Shown piece by piece: positions 26,149-35,912 of a stretch of DNA of 64,000 nt (its first letter is position 1; each line of letters begins with the position of its first letter). This DNA is from Mucilaginibacter sp. OK098 (GTDB lineage Bacteria; Bacteroidota; Bacteroidia; Sphingobacteriales; Sphingobacteriaceae): assembly GCF_900142915.1 (NCBI RefSeq), contig NZ_FRCM01000007.1, positions 310,001 to 374,000 of the forward strand, read 5' to 3'. A program made the position numbers and the translations under genes. Under the pieces are notes generated by a model. It saw only the letters and a program-made list of their open reading frames with translations, was not told the DNA's origin and did no database searches.

Positions 26149-26379
26149 CTTGTTGTATTTGGTACCACTATGCCAATATTGATACCCTTATTTTAAATTA
26201 CTGATTATCAAACAAATAAATTTTACACCATCTACGAAACTGTTCGTTTCCGAACGGTAGGTGATACAAAGGCGGACGATTTGGTTGGGATTCACAGATC
26301 ATGGTTGATGGTTCGTTGCAGAACTGCCAACCGGGTAAAACAAATTGGTATTTTTATTAATTTTAAGCCTGTTAGCTTA

Positions 26380-26859
26380 ATGATCACAATGAATGGAACT
26401 GCACAAAGCATCACCCTTAAAAGAACCGACTCTGATGACGCCGGTTTCCGTAATTTAATAATCCATCTGGATAAAGACCTGGAAAACCGATATGGCGCAC
26501 AGCAAGGTTTTTTCAGTCAGTTTAACAAACTGGATAAAATTAAAAATGTGGTGATTGCTTATTTGGATGACGCACCTGCTGGCTGTGGTGCGTTAAGGCC
26601 GTATAACGAAACCGATATTGAAATTAAGAGAATGTTTGTTGCTGATGAACATCGGGGCAAAGGCATTGCAATACAGGTATTAAATGAATTGGAGGCCTGG
26701 GCGGCAGAATTAAACTTTCAAAATTGCATACTTGAAACCGGCACAAACCAACCCGAGGCTATAAGCCTTTATCTAAAATGCGGTTACGAAATAATACCTG
26801 CCTACGGGCATTATGTTGGGGTTGAGAATAGTATTTGTATGGGGAAGGGGTTGGGGTAG
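26380..26859 (+). CDS. GNAT-family N-acetyltransferase
   Basis: 159 residues from ATG 26380 (MITMNGT); upstream in-frame extension to a TTG at 26281 has no family character. The acetyl-CoA-binding motif A is IKRMFVADEHRGKGIAIQVL, with RGKGIA forming the pyrophosphate loop, followed by LETGTNQPEAISLYLKCGY. The acceptor is unknown. The gene stands alone between the sigma factor gene and the FAD enzyme. Confidence 0.82.
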   Translation: MITMNGTAQSITLKRTDSDDAGFRNLIIHLDKDLENRYGAQQGFFSQFNKLDKIKNVVIAYLDDAPAGCGALRPYNETDIEIKRMFVADEHRGKGIAIQVLNELEAWAAELNFQNCILETGTNQPEAISLYLKCGYEIIPAYGHYVGVENSICMGKGLG

Positions 26860-26904
26860 CCTGTATAAAACAAACATTTGCAATGTCCGGCAGAGCCGAA
26901 AATG

Positions 26905-27026
26905 TTTGAACCATGATTAATAGGATTTAAAGATGCCCATGATGTCTTGCGAATTTGTTTAAATTATCATTAAACAGGATTAAAGGTATCAGGAAAATCC
27001 TTCAATCAAGCGAATCATGGTTCAAA
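26905..27026. repeat. Interspersed inverted repeat with 14-base ends
   Basis: TTTGAACCATGATT at 26905-26918 is matched by its reverse complement at 27013-27026. The intervening 94 bases contain further imperfect pairing (AGGATT/AATCCT). It fills most of the 26860-27106 gap and resembles a Sphingobacteriaceae intergenic repeat I recall from other genomes. No reading frame of note lies here. Confidence 0.6.
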
Positions 27027-27106
27027 ACCAACGCATATGGCAAATTATCAATGTAATCCCATTTTCCCTATCTTTGCCCTATCCGGGATAAAAACCCGGC
27101 AATAGC

Positions 27107-28651
27107 ATGATAAAAGAAATTGAAATTGTTTGTCCCCCGGGGCAACAGGAAGATGAAGGCGCTTTAATAAAGATTGCCGCTACCGCATTAAACATCTCTC
27201 CGCAAAAGATCTCCGCCTTAAAAATTCTTAAGCGCTCCATTGATGCCCGTGGCCGCAGGGTGGTTTACCGCATGCAGGTGCAGGTGTTTATGGATGAACT
27301 ATATGTGCCCGAAACTTTTACGGTTAAATACCCGGATGTTAAAACAGCTAAGCCTGTTATTATAATAGGCGCTGGTCCGGCAGGGCTGTTTGCCGCATTG
27401 CAATGCATTGAGCTGGGTTTAAAGCCTATAATAGTTGAACGCGGCAAAGATGTAAAACAACGCCGCCGCGACCTGGCAAACATCAACAAACAAGGCCTGG
27501 TAAACCCCGAATCAAATTATTGTTTTGGCGAGGGTGGCGCTGGCACTTATTCTGATGGCAAGCTATACACCCGCTCAACCAAACGCGGTGATGTAAACGC
27601 AGTATTAAAAACCTTTGTGGCCCATGGCGCTACTGAGGATATTTTGATTGATGCCCGCCCGCATATCGGCACCAATAAATTACCGCAGATCATCACCTCA
27701 ATAAAAGACAGCATTGTGAACGCAGGTGGCGAGGTGCTTTTTGATGCCAAAGTAATCAGCCTGTTGGTTGAATTTGGAAAGATAAAGGGTGTTGAGCTGG
27801 CCAATGGCCAAAAGATAATGGCCGATGCGGTGATCCTGGCGACAGGACACTCGGCAAGGGATATTTTTGAAATGCTGCATCATCAAAACATTTTAATTGA
27901 AGCCAAGCCTTTTGCTTTAGGTGTAAGGATAGAACACCCACAGGAGATAATAGACCAAGCCCAATATCATTGCGAGTTCCGCGGACCCGATCTGCCGCCG
28001 TCCTATTATAACCTGGTTGAACAGGTGGAAAACAGGGGGGTATTCTCTTTTTGTATGTGTCCGGGAGGTATTATTACGCCCTGCGCAACCGAGGCTGAGG
28101 AAATAGTGGTAAATGGCTGGAGCCCTTCAAAACGGAACAATCCCTTTGCAAACTCAGGTACCGTGGTACAGATAAATTCGGAAGATGTTAAAGGCGACAT
28201 GAATGATCCGTTAAGGATGCTCCGCTTTCAGCAGGAAATAGAAAAGCTGGCATTTAAAGCAGGCGGTGGAAATTTAGTTGCCCCCGGACAAAGGATGATT
28301 GATTTTGTAGAGAACCGGATCTCGAAAGACCTGCCTGAAAACTCTTATCTGCCCGGCACAAAGTCTGTTGAGCTAAAAGAAATTTTACCCGGCTGGATCA
28401 ATGAACGCCTGCGTAAGGCCCTGCCCGCTTTTGGGCGCAAAATGAAAGGCTATTATACCAACGAGGCTATTTTAGTAGGTGTTGAGTCGCGCACATCATC
28501 GCCAGTAAAAGTGCCGCGGGATAAAGAGACGCTACAGCATCCACAGGTAACAGGATTGTTTCCATGCGGCGAGGGCGCAGGCTATGCAGGTGGCATAATT
28601 TCTGCTGCCATTGATGGAATAAACTGCGCCATTGCAGCATCAAAAATATAA
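27107..28651 (+). CDS. FAD-dependent dehydrogenase-like oxidoreductase (COG2509 type)
   Basis: 514 residues. An N-terminal domain of about 80 residues (EIEIVCPPGQQEDEGALIKI, then ISALKILKRSIDARG) precedes the FAD-binding motif VIIIGAGPAGLFAALQC. GEGGAGTYSDGKLYTR and a C-terminal GEGAGYAGGIISAAIDGI complete the flavoprotein pattern. This is the uncharacterised FAD-dependent dehydrogenase group COG2509; substrate unknown. The promoter element TATCTTTG lies about 35 bases upstream. The DinB gene begins 2 bases after the stop, so the two share an operon. Confidence 0.88.
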   Translation: MIKEIEIVCPPGQQEDEGALIKIAATALNISPQKISALKILKRSIDARGRRVVYRMQVQVFMDELYVPETFTVKYPDVKTAKPVIIIGAGPAGLFAALQCIELGLKPIIVERGKDVKQRRRDLANINKQGLVNPESNYCFGEGGAGTYSDGKLYTRSTKRGDVNAVLKTFVAHGATEDILIDARPHIGTNKLPQIITSIKDSIVNAGGEVLFDAKVISLLVEFGKIKGVELANGQKIMADAVILATGHSARDIFEMLHHQNILIEAKPFALGVRIEHPQEIIDQAQYHCEFRGPDLPPSYYNLVEQVENRGVFSFCMCPGGIITPCATEAEEIVVNGWSPSKRNNPFANSGTVVQINSEDVKGDMNDPLRMLRFQQEIEKLAFKAGGGNLVAPGQRMIDFVENRISKDLPENSYLPGTKSVELKEILPGWINERLRKALPAFGRKMKGYYTNEAILVGVESRTSSPVKVPRDKETLQHPQVTGLFPCGEGAGYAGGIISAAIDGINCAIAASKI

Positions 28652-28653
28652 AC

Positions 28654-29136
28654 ATGACCATTTCAGAAAAATTAAGCAAAGAATTAGAACAAGTATTATC
28701 GGGCGATCCCTGGTATGGTGCACCGGTTTACACTATCCTTGAAAAAGTAAGCTTTGAAACGGCTTATGAGAAACCTGCCGGAGCGGTACATAATATTGCC
28801 GGCATTGTGCTGCACATGCTCTCATGGACAGAAGAGGTGATGGACCGCATGAATGAAATGACAGCACAACAACCCTCAAGCGGCGACTGGCCCGATCCCG
28901 GTACACCTGATGAGCAAAAATGGCAGCAATATGTCAATGATCTGAAGCTGGTTAACGTAAATTTGCTGGGTATTATTCAAAGCTACACAGAGGAGCAATG
29001 GAGTGAACCCATTCTTGATGAGCGCAATTCAGAGCTGGGGACAGGTGTAAGCTATGAAGAATTAGTAAGAGGATTGTTACAACACCATGTATACCATTCT
29101 GCACAAATTGCGTTGTTAACAAGGATTATTGGATGA
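28654..29136 (+). CDS. DinB-family four-helix protein
   Basis: 160 residues, helical, with the His triad expected for metal-binding DinB/YfiT proteins: HNIAGIVLHMLSW and HHVYHSAQIALLTR. Such proteins include thiol-dependent transferases using bacillithiol or similar. The substrate is unknown. It follows the FAD gene by 2 bases. Confidence 0.85.
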   Translation: MTISEKLSKELEQVLSGDPWYGAPVYTILEKVSFETAYEKPAGAVHNIAGIVLHMLSWTEEVMDRMNEMTAQQPSSGDWPDPGTPDEQKWQQYVNDLKLVNVNLLGIIQSYTEEQWSEPILDERNSELGTGVSYEELVRGLLQHHVYHSAQIALLTRIIG

Positions 29137-29177
29137 TTATAATATCACGGCTTAATAATCAGTGAAATCATAATAAA

Positions 29178-29540
29178 GTGGATAAAAAAACATTAATATT
29201 AGGCGCAACACCCAACGAAGGGCGATACGCAAACCTCGCCGCCAACAGGCTGGTACGGAGCGGGCACACCATTGTGAACGTAGGTATAAAGGAGGGCGAA
29301 GTTGCAGGTGTGCCTATTGAAAAGCCGGAAACTATTCACAATGACATTGATACCATAACGCTGTATGTTGGCCCGGTAAACCAGGAAGGGTTGTACAATT
29401 ATATACTGGATACCCACCCCAAGCGCATCATCTTTAACCCCGGCACCGAAAATTCAGAACTGCGCCGAATGGCCAATGAAAAGGGAATTAAAACGGAATA
29501 TGCCTGTACGCTGGTGCTGCTATCTGTTGGGCAATATTAG
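29178..29540 (+). CDS. CoA-binding (YccU-like) Rossmann protein
   Basis: 120 residues of a single Rossmann domain: TLILGATPNEGRYANLAANR, GHTIVNVGIKEGEVAGVP and KRIIFNPGTENSEL. This is the CoA_binding_2 family, whose function is unknown. The start is GTG at 29178, the only codon that gives the conserved N-terminus. Probably the third gene of the FAD-DinB run. Confidence 0.85.
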   Translation: MDKKTLILGATPNEGRYANLAANRLVRSGHTIVNVGIKEGEVAGVPIEKPETIHNDIDTITLYVGPVNQEGLYNYILDTHPKRIIFNPGTENSELRRMANEKGIKTEYACTLVLLSVGQY

Positions 29541-29549
29541 GTTATTTGC

Positions 29550-29573
29550 AGAGACACAAAGTATTGTGTCTCT
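29550..29573. terminator. Hairpin overlapping the osmC-like stop codon
   Basis: AGAGACACA at 29550-29558 pairs perfectly with TGTGTCTCT at 29565-29573. It separates two convergent genes; its right arm runs into the stop codon (29572-29574) of the OsmC-like gene. Confidence 0.65.
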
Positions 29574-30078
29574 ACGTAATATTATAACTGGTTTCAAGAT
29601 CCGTTCCACCGCGAATGGTCTGATAGATAACACAATACCTTTCGGTAAGCTTTGAAAGGCTTGCAAGCTGCTCTTCTGTCGCATCTGAATCCAGATCAAA
29701 GCTAAGCCTGATCTGTTTAAACCCTACAGCAGCTTCTTTTGAAACCCCTAAAGTGCCACGGAAATCAAGGTCGCCTTCAGCTTTAACGGTGCCGCTTTTA
29801 ATTTCTACCCCAATGGCAGTAGCTACAGCGCTTAAAGTAACGCCGGCACAGGCTACTAACGCTTCCAGCAGCATATCGCCAGAACAGGCAAGCATTCCGT
29901 CGCCCCCCGTTGCCGGATGAAGGCCTGCTTCAACCAATGCGCGACCGGTATCAACTTTGCAGGAGATACCTTCGCCAATATTACCCTGCGCTTTTAAAGT
30001 AATTAAAGCCGAACCGGGTTCTACCTTGTACTTTTCTTTGATCGGAGCCTGCAGCTCTTTTAACTCATTAGTATTCAT
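29572..30078 (-). CDS. OsmC-family peroxiredoxin-like protein
   Basis: 168 residues. The OsmC/Ohr fold is indicated by GISCKVDTGRALVEAGLHPA, GGDGMLACSGDMLLEALVAC and VKAEGDLDFRGTLGVSKEA. Two cysteines in LACSGDMLLEALVACAG are in the usual places for the thiol peroxidase site. Family members reduce organic hydroperoxides; the two-cysteine arrangement supports catalytic activity. It is followed on the same strand by an SDR gene upstream. Confidence 0.85.
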   Translation of the reverse strand: MNTNELKELQAPIKEKYKVEPGSALITLKAQGNIGEGISCKVDTGRALVEAGLHPATGGDGMLACSGDMLLEALVACAGVTLSAVATAIGVEIKSGTVKAEGDLDFRGTLGVSKEAAVGFKQIRLSFDLDSDATEEQLASLSKLTERYCVIYQTIRGGTDLETSYNIT

Positions 30079-30099
30079 ATATAAATTGTATAGGGCAAA

Positions 30100-31068
30100 T
30101 TATTTTGATCCGGCTAACCTTTCACAAACCTCCTTTATCGTATCACTCAAAGGCTTAAACTCAATCCCTATTGCTTTTTTTATTTTCTTATTATCATAAT
30201 CGCGCTTCATGATAGCAGCCTGGGCTGAAACTTTGTCTAATGAAGGTGATTTACCGGTTAATACTCCAATTATCCGGGCTGCCCGCCACGCTAAATTCAT
30301 CACCCAGGGTTTAGCTAATGTTGCCGGGGGTTTTATGCCGAAGCCATCGGCAATTTCGGCAGTAATTTGTTTGTATTTACGGTTTTCAGCGCTGATAATA
30401 TACCTTTCGCCATTAATATCGCTATTCATTAACCCTATCATGCATTTGGCAACATCTTCCACATCAACAAAGCCCGAGCTGCCCGCAGTATAAAATTTAA
30501 GTCCCTTTCTAACGGTTTCAAATAGTTGCCCGCTGCCTGTTGTACCCGCATTGGCGCCTAAAATTATTGAAGGATTAACAATCACCGCATCCAGTCCCTC
30601 GGCAATGCCGCGCCAAACCTCCATCTCACTTTCCAGCTTTGATATGGCATAGCCATCGGTTTCAGTGTCACGGTCAAGGTGGTGATTTTCGGTTATCTGG
30701 TCGCCGGGTTTGGCAAGGCCGACAGCTGCAACTGAGCTTACATGCACCAGCCGGATATTTTTTTCCATGCACAAATTAACCAGGTTAGCTGTGCCGGTAA
30801 CGTTGGCCCTGATCATGGGCTTTTTATCGGCTTGTTTTAATGATACCCATGCCGCGCAATGATAAACCTGAGTTACGCCATTAAGAGCATCCTCCAATGC
30901 AAAAAAATCCAGCAGATCTGCCTCTACCCATTCAATCTGGCAGGGAAGTAAAATATCAGGGATTAATGAATTAGTACGTCGCGTACAGCGAATGCGGTGC
31001 CCCTGCCCTGCTAGTTGCAAGGCTACTTCTGAACCTAAAAAACCTGTTGCACCGGTAACTAAGATCAT
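30100..31068 (-). CDS. NAD-dependent epimerase/dehydratase family protein (extended SDR)
   Basis: 322 residues from ATG 31068 (MILVTG); an upstream ATG at 31098 adds ten non-conserved residues. NAD-binding motif: VTGATGFLGSEVALQLAG. The active-site region shows VSSVAAVG (Ser) and DGYAISKLESE with the YxxxK catalytic pair. The middle and end resemble dihydroflavonol-4-reductase-like or sugar-nucleotide SDR enzymes. The substrate is not determinable. Co-directional with the osmC-like gene by 21 bases. Confidence 0.85.
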   Translation of the reverse strand: MILVTGATGFLGSEVALQLAGQGHRIRCTRRTNSLIPDILLPCQIEWVEADLLDFFALEDALNGVTQVYHCAAWVSLKQADKKPMIRANVTGTANLVNLCMEKNIRLVHVSSVAAVGLAKPGDQITENHHLDRDTETDGYAISKLESEMEVWRGIAEGLDAVIVNPSIILGANAGTTGSGQLFETVRKGLKFYTAGSSGFVDVEDVAKCMIGLMNSDINGERYIISAENRKYKQITAEIADGFGIKPPATLAKPWVMNLAWRAARIIGVLTGKSPSLDKVSAQAAIMKRDYDNKKIKKAIGIEFKPLSDTIKEVCERLAGSK

Positions 31069-31313
31069 ATTTTGATGTGCGGATATGCCGATGTGCAAAT
31101 GTGCAGATTTTAACTAAGATTCATAGGATTTGAAGATTAAAGGATTTCTTTTACCCGATGAATTATTATATACCTCTTTCTTCCGGACTTTACTGACTTT
31201 TCCGACTTTCGGACTCCAACTAACCTCTAATCTCCAGTCTCTGATCTCTACAACCAAAACTATCATTTACATGACACTACTTCGCCCCGTTTTAAGTAAA
31301 TTCGCATCATATT

Positions 31314-32411
31314 ATGACCATCACCCGCGAACAAATTTTACAAGCCCTGGGCAATGTTGAGGAACCCGATCTGAAAAAAGACCTGGTTACCCTGAATATG
31401 ATCCAGGATATTCAAATTGAGGGCAACCGCGTTAGCTTTTCAGTGATATTGACAACACCGGCATGCCCGCTAAAGGCGATGATAGAGAATGCATGCCGCA
31501 ATGCCATTCTTTATTTTGTTAGCAAGGATGCCGACGTGCACATCAATATGACATCGCAGGTTACCTCGCAAAAAAATACCGGGGTGCCTGGCGTTAAAAA
31601 TATTATCGCGGTAGCATCAGGTAAAGGTGGTGTGGGTAAGTCAACCGTTGCGGTAAATCTGGCTTTGGGTTTAGCAAAAACAGGCGCAAAAGTGGGCCTG
31701 ATTGATGCCGATATTTACGGCCCGTCTATCCCGATCATGTTTGGACTGGAAAATGCCCGGCCGCAGGCAAGTGAAGTTAATGGCAAAACCCGCATTCAGC
31801 CAATTGAGAAATATGGTGTTAAATTACTGTCGATAGGCTTTTTTACCGATCCAAACCAGCCTGTGCCATGGCGCGGCCCAATGGTATCAACCGCGGTTAA
31901 ACAATTATTTAACGATGCCGACTGGGGCGAGCTGGATTATTTAGTGATTGACCTGCCGCCGGGAACCGGGGATATCCATATTACGGTAACACAAACTTTC
32001 CCGGTAACGGGTGCGGTAATTGTTACCACGCCGCAAAACGTAGCGCTGGCCGATGCAAAAAAAGGGATTGGCATGTTTATGATGCCCGCCATTAATGTAC
32101 CGATACTGGGAGTAGTTGAAAACATGGCTTATTTTACGCCTGCGGAACTGCCTGAAAATAAATATTATATATTTGGCCAGGGCGGTGGCAAAAAGCTTGC
32201 AGCACAACTGGATGTTCCATTTTTAGGAGAGATCCCGTTGATAAAAGGTATTAGCGATAGTGGCGATACCGGCAAACCAATTGTTTTGGATGAAGATAGC
32301 ATGATGGCAAAAGCCTTTACAGATATGGCTAAAAGCGTGGCACAACAGGTGGCCATAAGCAATGCCAAAGCTTTTGAAAAAGCCAATGCAGCGCAGCCGT
32401 TGAATAACTAA
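31314..32411 (+). CDS. mrp: Mrp/NBP35-type iron-sulfur carrier ATPase
   Basis: 365 residues. An N-terminal MIP18 (DUF59) domain of about 90 residues (LQALGNVEEPDLKKDLV) precedes the deviant Walker A ASGKGGVGKSTVAVNLALG, then DLPPGTGDIHITVTQ and a C-terminal ATPase core. CxxC for cluster binding is not obvious near the end (ENMAYFTPAELP replaces the cysteine pair seen in many ApbC proteins). The protein is inferred to assist Fe-S cluster delivery. The nifU-like gene 73 bases downstream supports this. Confidence 0.9.
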   Translation: MTITREQILQALGNVEEPDLKKDLVTLNMIQDIQIEGNRVSFSVILTTPACPLKAMIENACRNAILYFVSKDADVHINMTSQVTSQKNTGVPGVKNIIAVASGKGGVGKSTVAVNLALGLAKTGAKVGLIDADIYGPSIPIMFGLENARPQASEVNGKTRIQPIEKYGVKLLSIGFFTDPNQPVPWRGPMVSTAVKQLFNDADWGELDYLVIDLPPGTGDIHITVTQTFPVTGAVIVTTPQNVALADAKKGIGMFMMPAINVPILGVVENMAYFTPAELPENKYYIFGQGGGKKLAAQLDVPFLGEIPLIKGISDSGDTGKPIVLDEDSMMAKAFTDMAKSVAQQVAISNAKAFEKANAAQPLNN

Positions 32412-32484
32412 ATAAGCAGTACCAGTACTGCTTTGATATACAAATGAAAAATATTTAATAACTTTACTTTATAAAATAGTACAA

Positions 32485-32763
32485 ATGAGTTTATTAGATC
32501 AGGTGGAAGCAGCGTTGGATACGATAAGACCGTATTTGCTGACAGATGGGGGGAATGTTTCAATTGAGGAGATCACTCCCGATAATGTAGTTAGGCTTAA
32601 GTTGCTTGGCTCGTGCGGGTCATGCCCAATGAGTATAATGACGCTAAAGGCGGGGATTGAAGAAGCTATAAAAAAAGCTGTGCCCGAAATTACCGGTATT
32701 GAAGCTATAAACCTAACCGATATAGACGACCCGAATGCGGTGCTCCCTGAAAACCTCAGGTAG
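32485..32763 (+). CDS. NifU-like C-terminal domain protein (Nfu)
   Basis: 92 residues, a stand-alone Nfu domain: IRPYLLTDGGNVSIEEI and LLGSCGSCPMSIMTLKAGIE with the CxxC that holds a bridging [4Fe-4S] cluster. It probably passes clusters to apo-proteins. It lies next to mrp on the same strand. Confidence 0.92.
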   Translation: MSLLDQVEAALDTIRPYLLTDGGNVSIEEITPDNVVRLKLLGSCGSCPMSIMTLKAGIEEAIKKAVPEITGIEAINLTDIDDPNAVLPENLR

Positions 32764-32859
32764 TGTTAAGATTTGTTAAATTGCCATGCAGATTGCAGCA
32801 ATAACCTATTTTTGTTCAAAGGTTGAATCTTTTTATTAAAATACTGTAGAATATAACAA

Positions 32860-32892
32860 TTTGTCATTCTGAGCGTAGTTTAGAATGACAAA
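32860..32892. repeat. GTCATTCT hairpin repeat
   Basis: 11-base arms (32860-32870, 32882-32892) form a hairpin ending 12 bases before the next start codon. It belongs with the other GTCATnCTGAG-type intergenic strings of the window (44717, 45008). It could act as a terminator for the mrp-nfu run. Confidence 0.6.
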
Positions 32893-32904
32893 AGAATTGA
32901 TTGA

Positions 32905-33540
32905 ATGAAGAAGTTAATTGGCTTTCTTTTCTTTTTATTTATAACAGCAACAGCTTTTGCGCAAAAGCAGGAAGCGCCTATTGTGCAGTTTAGCGGTATT
33001 GTGCATAATGCCGATAGTGTGGGGGTTATTGTGCCATATGTAAGCATTGTAAACACCACCAATAAAAACCTGGTTAATATTTCAAACTATAAGGGCTATT
33101 TTTCATTCCCTGCCCATGAGCGCGATACCATTCGTTTTACCTGTGTGGGATATGCCCCGGTAATTATAGTTATTCCTGCAAACATTACCTCAAAAAGCTA
33201 TACTTCGCAGGTAATGCTTAAGCCACAGATCATTAACCTGCCGGTATTTCACGTTTTCCCCTGGGCAACTACTGAAGAATTCAGAAAAGATTTTATCTCC
33301 ATGAAAATTGCGGATGATGACCTTGCAATTGCCCAAAAGAACCTGAGCCGTACATCTATTCTGAGCTTGCAGCGCACCTTACCACGGGATGGCTCCGAAA
33401 TGAATGGGTTCCAGGATTTTCATAACAGCGTGCTCAACTCACATTCAATTACCAACCCGCTGTTGAATCCGTTTAACTGGGGTAGCCTGATCAAAGAGAT
33501 CTCGGACGGGGATAAAAGCCGTACACCAGGCACTAATTAA
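32905..33540 (+). CDS. Exported protein with carboxypeptidase-regulatory-like domain
   Basis: 211 residues with a signal peptide ending at TAFAQ (residue 20). Residues of about 27-110 look like a transthyretin-like CarboxypepD_reg domain: VQFSGIVHNADSVGVIVPY, GYFSFPAHERDTIRF and CVGYAPVIIVIP. The second half has no recognised domain. It probably sits in the periplasm or outer membrane. No interacting partner is evident; the next gene is hflX. Confidence 0.75.
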   Translation: MKKLIGFLFFLFITATAFAQKQEAPIVQFSGIVHNADSVGVIVPYVSIVNTTNKNLVNISNYKGYFSFPAHERDTIRFTCVGYAPVIIVIPANITSKSYTSQVMLKPQIINLPVFHVFPWATTEEFRKDFISMKIADDDLAIAQKNLSRTSILSLQRTLPRDGSEMNGFQDFHNSVLNSHSITNPLLNPFNWGSLIKEISDGDKSRTPGTN

Positions 33541-33770
33541 GGGTAAAAGATTTAAGAAGTCAAGAATCAGGAATCAAGAGAGAAAGTAAACCCAGGTTAA
33601 TTGCGAGCGATGGCGTGGTAATTTTGAGGTTATGTTTATCAACCATGCATATTCATCTAAAGATATAGTTGCATAGGAAAATGTGCTATAATCATCCGAT
33701 TTATTCTGCAAAAAAGTCTTAATAACTGCCATTTTATTATATTGGCATCTATATTGTAAATCATTAGTTA

Positions 33771-34955
33771 ATGAAGCAAAAATTTTATGATACTGCTGTG
33801 AAGCAGGAACGGGCTGTTTTAGTGGGCGTAATAACCCAGGGAGAAACAGATGAGCAGGCAAAAGAATATTTAGAAGAACTTGAATTTTTAGTGGCCACAG
33901 CCGGTGCTGAAACGGTAAAAACTTTCACACAAAAGCTGCAGAAACCAGACAGGGCTACTTTTGTGGGTTCGGGCAGACTGGAAGACATTAAGGCTTATGT
34001 AACAGCCGAAGAAATTGATATGGTAGTTTTTGACGATGAGCTTACCCCATCGCAATTACGTAATATTGAAAATGAACTACAGGTAAAGATCCTGGACCGT
34101 AATAACCTGATCCTGGATATTTTTGCCGGGCGGGCACAGTCGGCCCAGGCTAAATCGCAGGTTGAGTTGGCACAACTGCAATACCTATTACCACGATTAA
34201 CCCGTTTATGGACCCACCTGGAACGCCAGAAGGGCGGTATTGGGATGCGTGGTCCGGGTGAGTCGCAGATTGAGACGGACAGGCGTTTGATCCTGAACAA
34301 GATCTCCCTGCTTAAAGACAAGCTGAAACAAATAGACAGGCAAAACGAGACCCAGCGTAAAAACCGGACCCAGATGATCCGCGTGGCTTTAGTTGGTTAT
34401 ACCAATGTGGGTAAATCAACCATTATGAACATGATCTCCAAATCGGAGGTATTTGCCGAGAACAAGCTGTTTGCAACCCTTGATACTACGGTTAGGAAAG
34501 TGGTGATTGAGAATGTGCCTTTTCTGCTATCAGATACAGTAGGGTTTATCCGTAAACTGCCACACCAATTGGTTGAGTGTTTTAAATCGACCCTGGATGA
34601 GGTTCGCGAAGCGGATATACTGGTGCATGTGGTTGATATATCGCACCATAACTTTGAAGACCAGATAAGAACGGTAAATGAAACATTGAAGGATATTGGT
34701 GCTATTGACAAAAAGGTGATCACTGTTTTTAATAAGATAGATGCTTTTCTGCCTGAACAGCACCAGCTGGAAGAACAACAGGATCCGTTAACGTTACATG
34801 ACTTTAAAAATAGCTGGATGGCAAAAAATAACAGTCCGGCAATATTTATATCAGCCACAAAAAAGGAAAACCTGGAAGAGTTCAGGACGCTGTTATATGA
34901 GGAAGTGAAAGAGATCCATACGGCAAGATATCCGTATGATCAATTATTATATTGA
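33771..34955 (+). CDS. hflX: GTPase HflX
   Basis: 394 residues. N-terminal HflX domain: TQGETDEQAKEYLEELEFL, FVGSGRLEDIKAYV and RAQSAQAKSQVELAQLQYLL, with GPGESQIETDRR. G motifs: GYTNVGKST (G1), DTVGFIRKLPHQLVE (G3) and NKID (G4). HflX splits or rescues stalled 70S ribosomes during stress. Length is slightly below the E. coli protein; the C-terminal domain is short. A trailing repeat region (34970-35100) follows. Confidence 0.94.
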   Translation: MKQKFYDTAVKQERAVLVGVITQGETDEQAKEYLEELEFLVATAGAETVKTFTQKLQKPDRATFVGSGRLEDIKAYVTAEEIDMVVFDDELTPSQLRNIENELQVKILDRNNLILDIFAGRAQSAQAKSQVELAQLQYLLPRLTRLWTHLERQKGGIGMRGPGESQIETDRRLILNKISLLKDKLKQIDRQNETQRKNRTQMIRVALVGYTNVGKSTIMNMISKSEVFAENKLFATLDTTVRKVVIENVPFLLSDTVGFIRKLPHQLVECFKSTLDEVREADILVHVVDISHHNFEDQIRTVNETLKDIGAIDKKVITVFNKIDAFLPEQHQLEEQQDPLTLHDFKNSWMAKNNSPAIFISATKKENLEEFRTLLYEEVKEIHTARYPYDQLLY

Positions 34956-34974
34956 TCCCGATAGACCCTAATTG

Positions 34975-35100
34975 TCAATTGCGAGGTACGAAGCAATCGC
35001 GAACTATACTGGGCGAACAGAAATGTGTAGAACCTGCATTGGCGGTTGTGTACAGCGTGCGGTTGCCCTCCGCTAGCCAGCGGATCGCAATGACAAGGAA
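34975..35100. repeat. ATTGCGAGGTACGAAGCAATCGCG-type inverted repeat
   Basis: TTGCGAGGTACGAAGCAA near 34979-34996 and CGCTAGCCAGCGGATCGCAA near 35071-35091 are imperfect complements at their outer ends. The string CCGCTAGCCAGCGGAT is shared with the two REP-like copies (1099-1114, 42949-42964). It separates convergent hflX and uppP. Confidence 0.6.
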
Positions 35101-35108
35101 AAAAGAGT

Positions 35109-35912
35109 TTATGCCGTATGCAAAGCGTTGGTTGTAAAGTACAATATGATAATAACTATCCCCGCAACTATACGGTAATAGCCAAACAGCTTAAAGCCTT
35201 TCTTCTCTAAAAAGGTAATAAAGCTTTTAATTGCCAGTAAAGCAACTACGAACGCTATAGCGCTCCCAATAAGCAGGTATTTTATATCCTGGTGCATTTC
35301 ATCAGCGCCTATTGTACTGTGTTTATGAAAATCCCATAGATCTTTTATAGTTGCGCCAAACATGGTGGGCACTGCAAGGAAGAAAGAAAATTCAGCTGCT
35401 GCTTTACGGCTCAATTTCTGCGACATACCACCAACAATTGATGCTGCTGAACGGGATACCCCCGGCACCATAGCCAAACACTGGAAAAAACCAATTTTCA
35501 ACGCGGTTGAGTAGCTTATTTGCTCTTCATCGTCAACAGTAGGCTTATTAAACCAGTCATCCACAAAAAGGAGAATAATACCACCTACAACAAAAGCAAT
35601 GGCTACAACAAGCGGACTTTCCAGCAATACATCTATTTTCTTTTTAAACAGCAAACCAAAAATAACGGCGGGTATTACGCCTATTACCAGTTTGATATAA
35701 AAGTTTATGGAGCGGAAAAAGCGTTTAAAATAAAGCACCACAACGGCAAGTATGGCGCCCAACTGGATAACTATCTCGAAAAGCTTTACAAATTCATCTT
35801 TGCTGATGCCCATTAGCGAGCTTGTAATAACCAAATGCCCGGTTGATGATACCGGCAAAAATTCTGTTAATCCTTCAATTATAGCAAGGATTATAACATG
35901 GATGATGTTCAT
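35109..35912 (-). CDS. uppP: Undecaprenyl-diphosphate phosphatase (BacA/UppP)
   Basis: Recycles the lipid carrier for peptidoglycan and other glycans and gives bacitracin resistance when abundant. 267 residues, polytopic. Motif 1 reads EGLTEFLPVSSTGHL at residues 14-28 and motif 2 PGVSRSAASIVGGM around 148-161; both catalytic motifs are intact. It is the last gene of ftsX-DUF3098-uppP on the minus strand. In many Bacteroidota I recall truB following, which is not present here. Confidence 0.94.
   Translation of the reverse strand: MNIIHVIILAIIEGLTEFLPVSSTGHLVITSSLMGISKDEFVKLFEIVIQLGAILAVVVLYFKRFFRSINFYIKLVIGVIPAVIFGLLFKKKIDVLLESPLVVAIAFVVGGIILLFVDDWFNKPTVDDEEQISYSTALKIGFFQCLAMVPGVSRSAASIVGGMSQKLSRKAAAEFSFFLAVPTMFGATIKDLWDFHKHSTIGADEMHQDIKYLLIGSAIAFVVALLAIKSFITFLEKKGFKLFGYYRIVAGIVIIILYFTTNALHTA

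Noticed and set aside
34952..35137. Short plus-strand frame after hflX
   Set aside because: It runs through an inverted repeat and has no family features.
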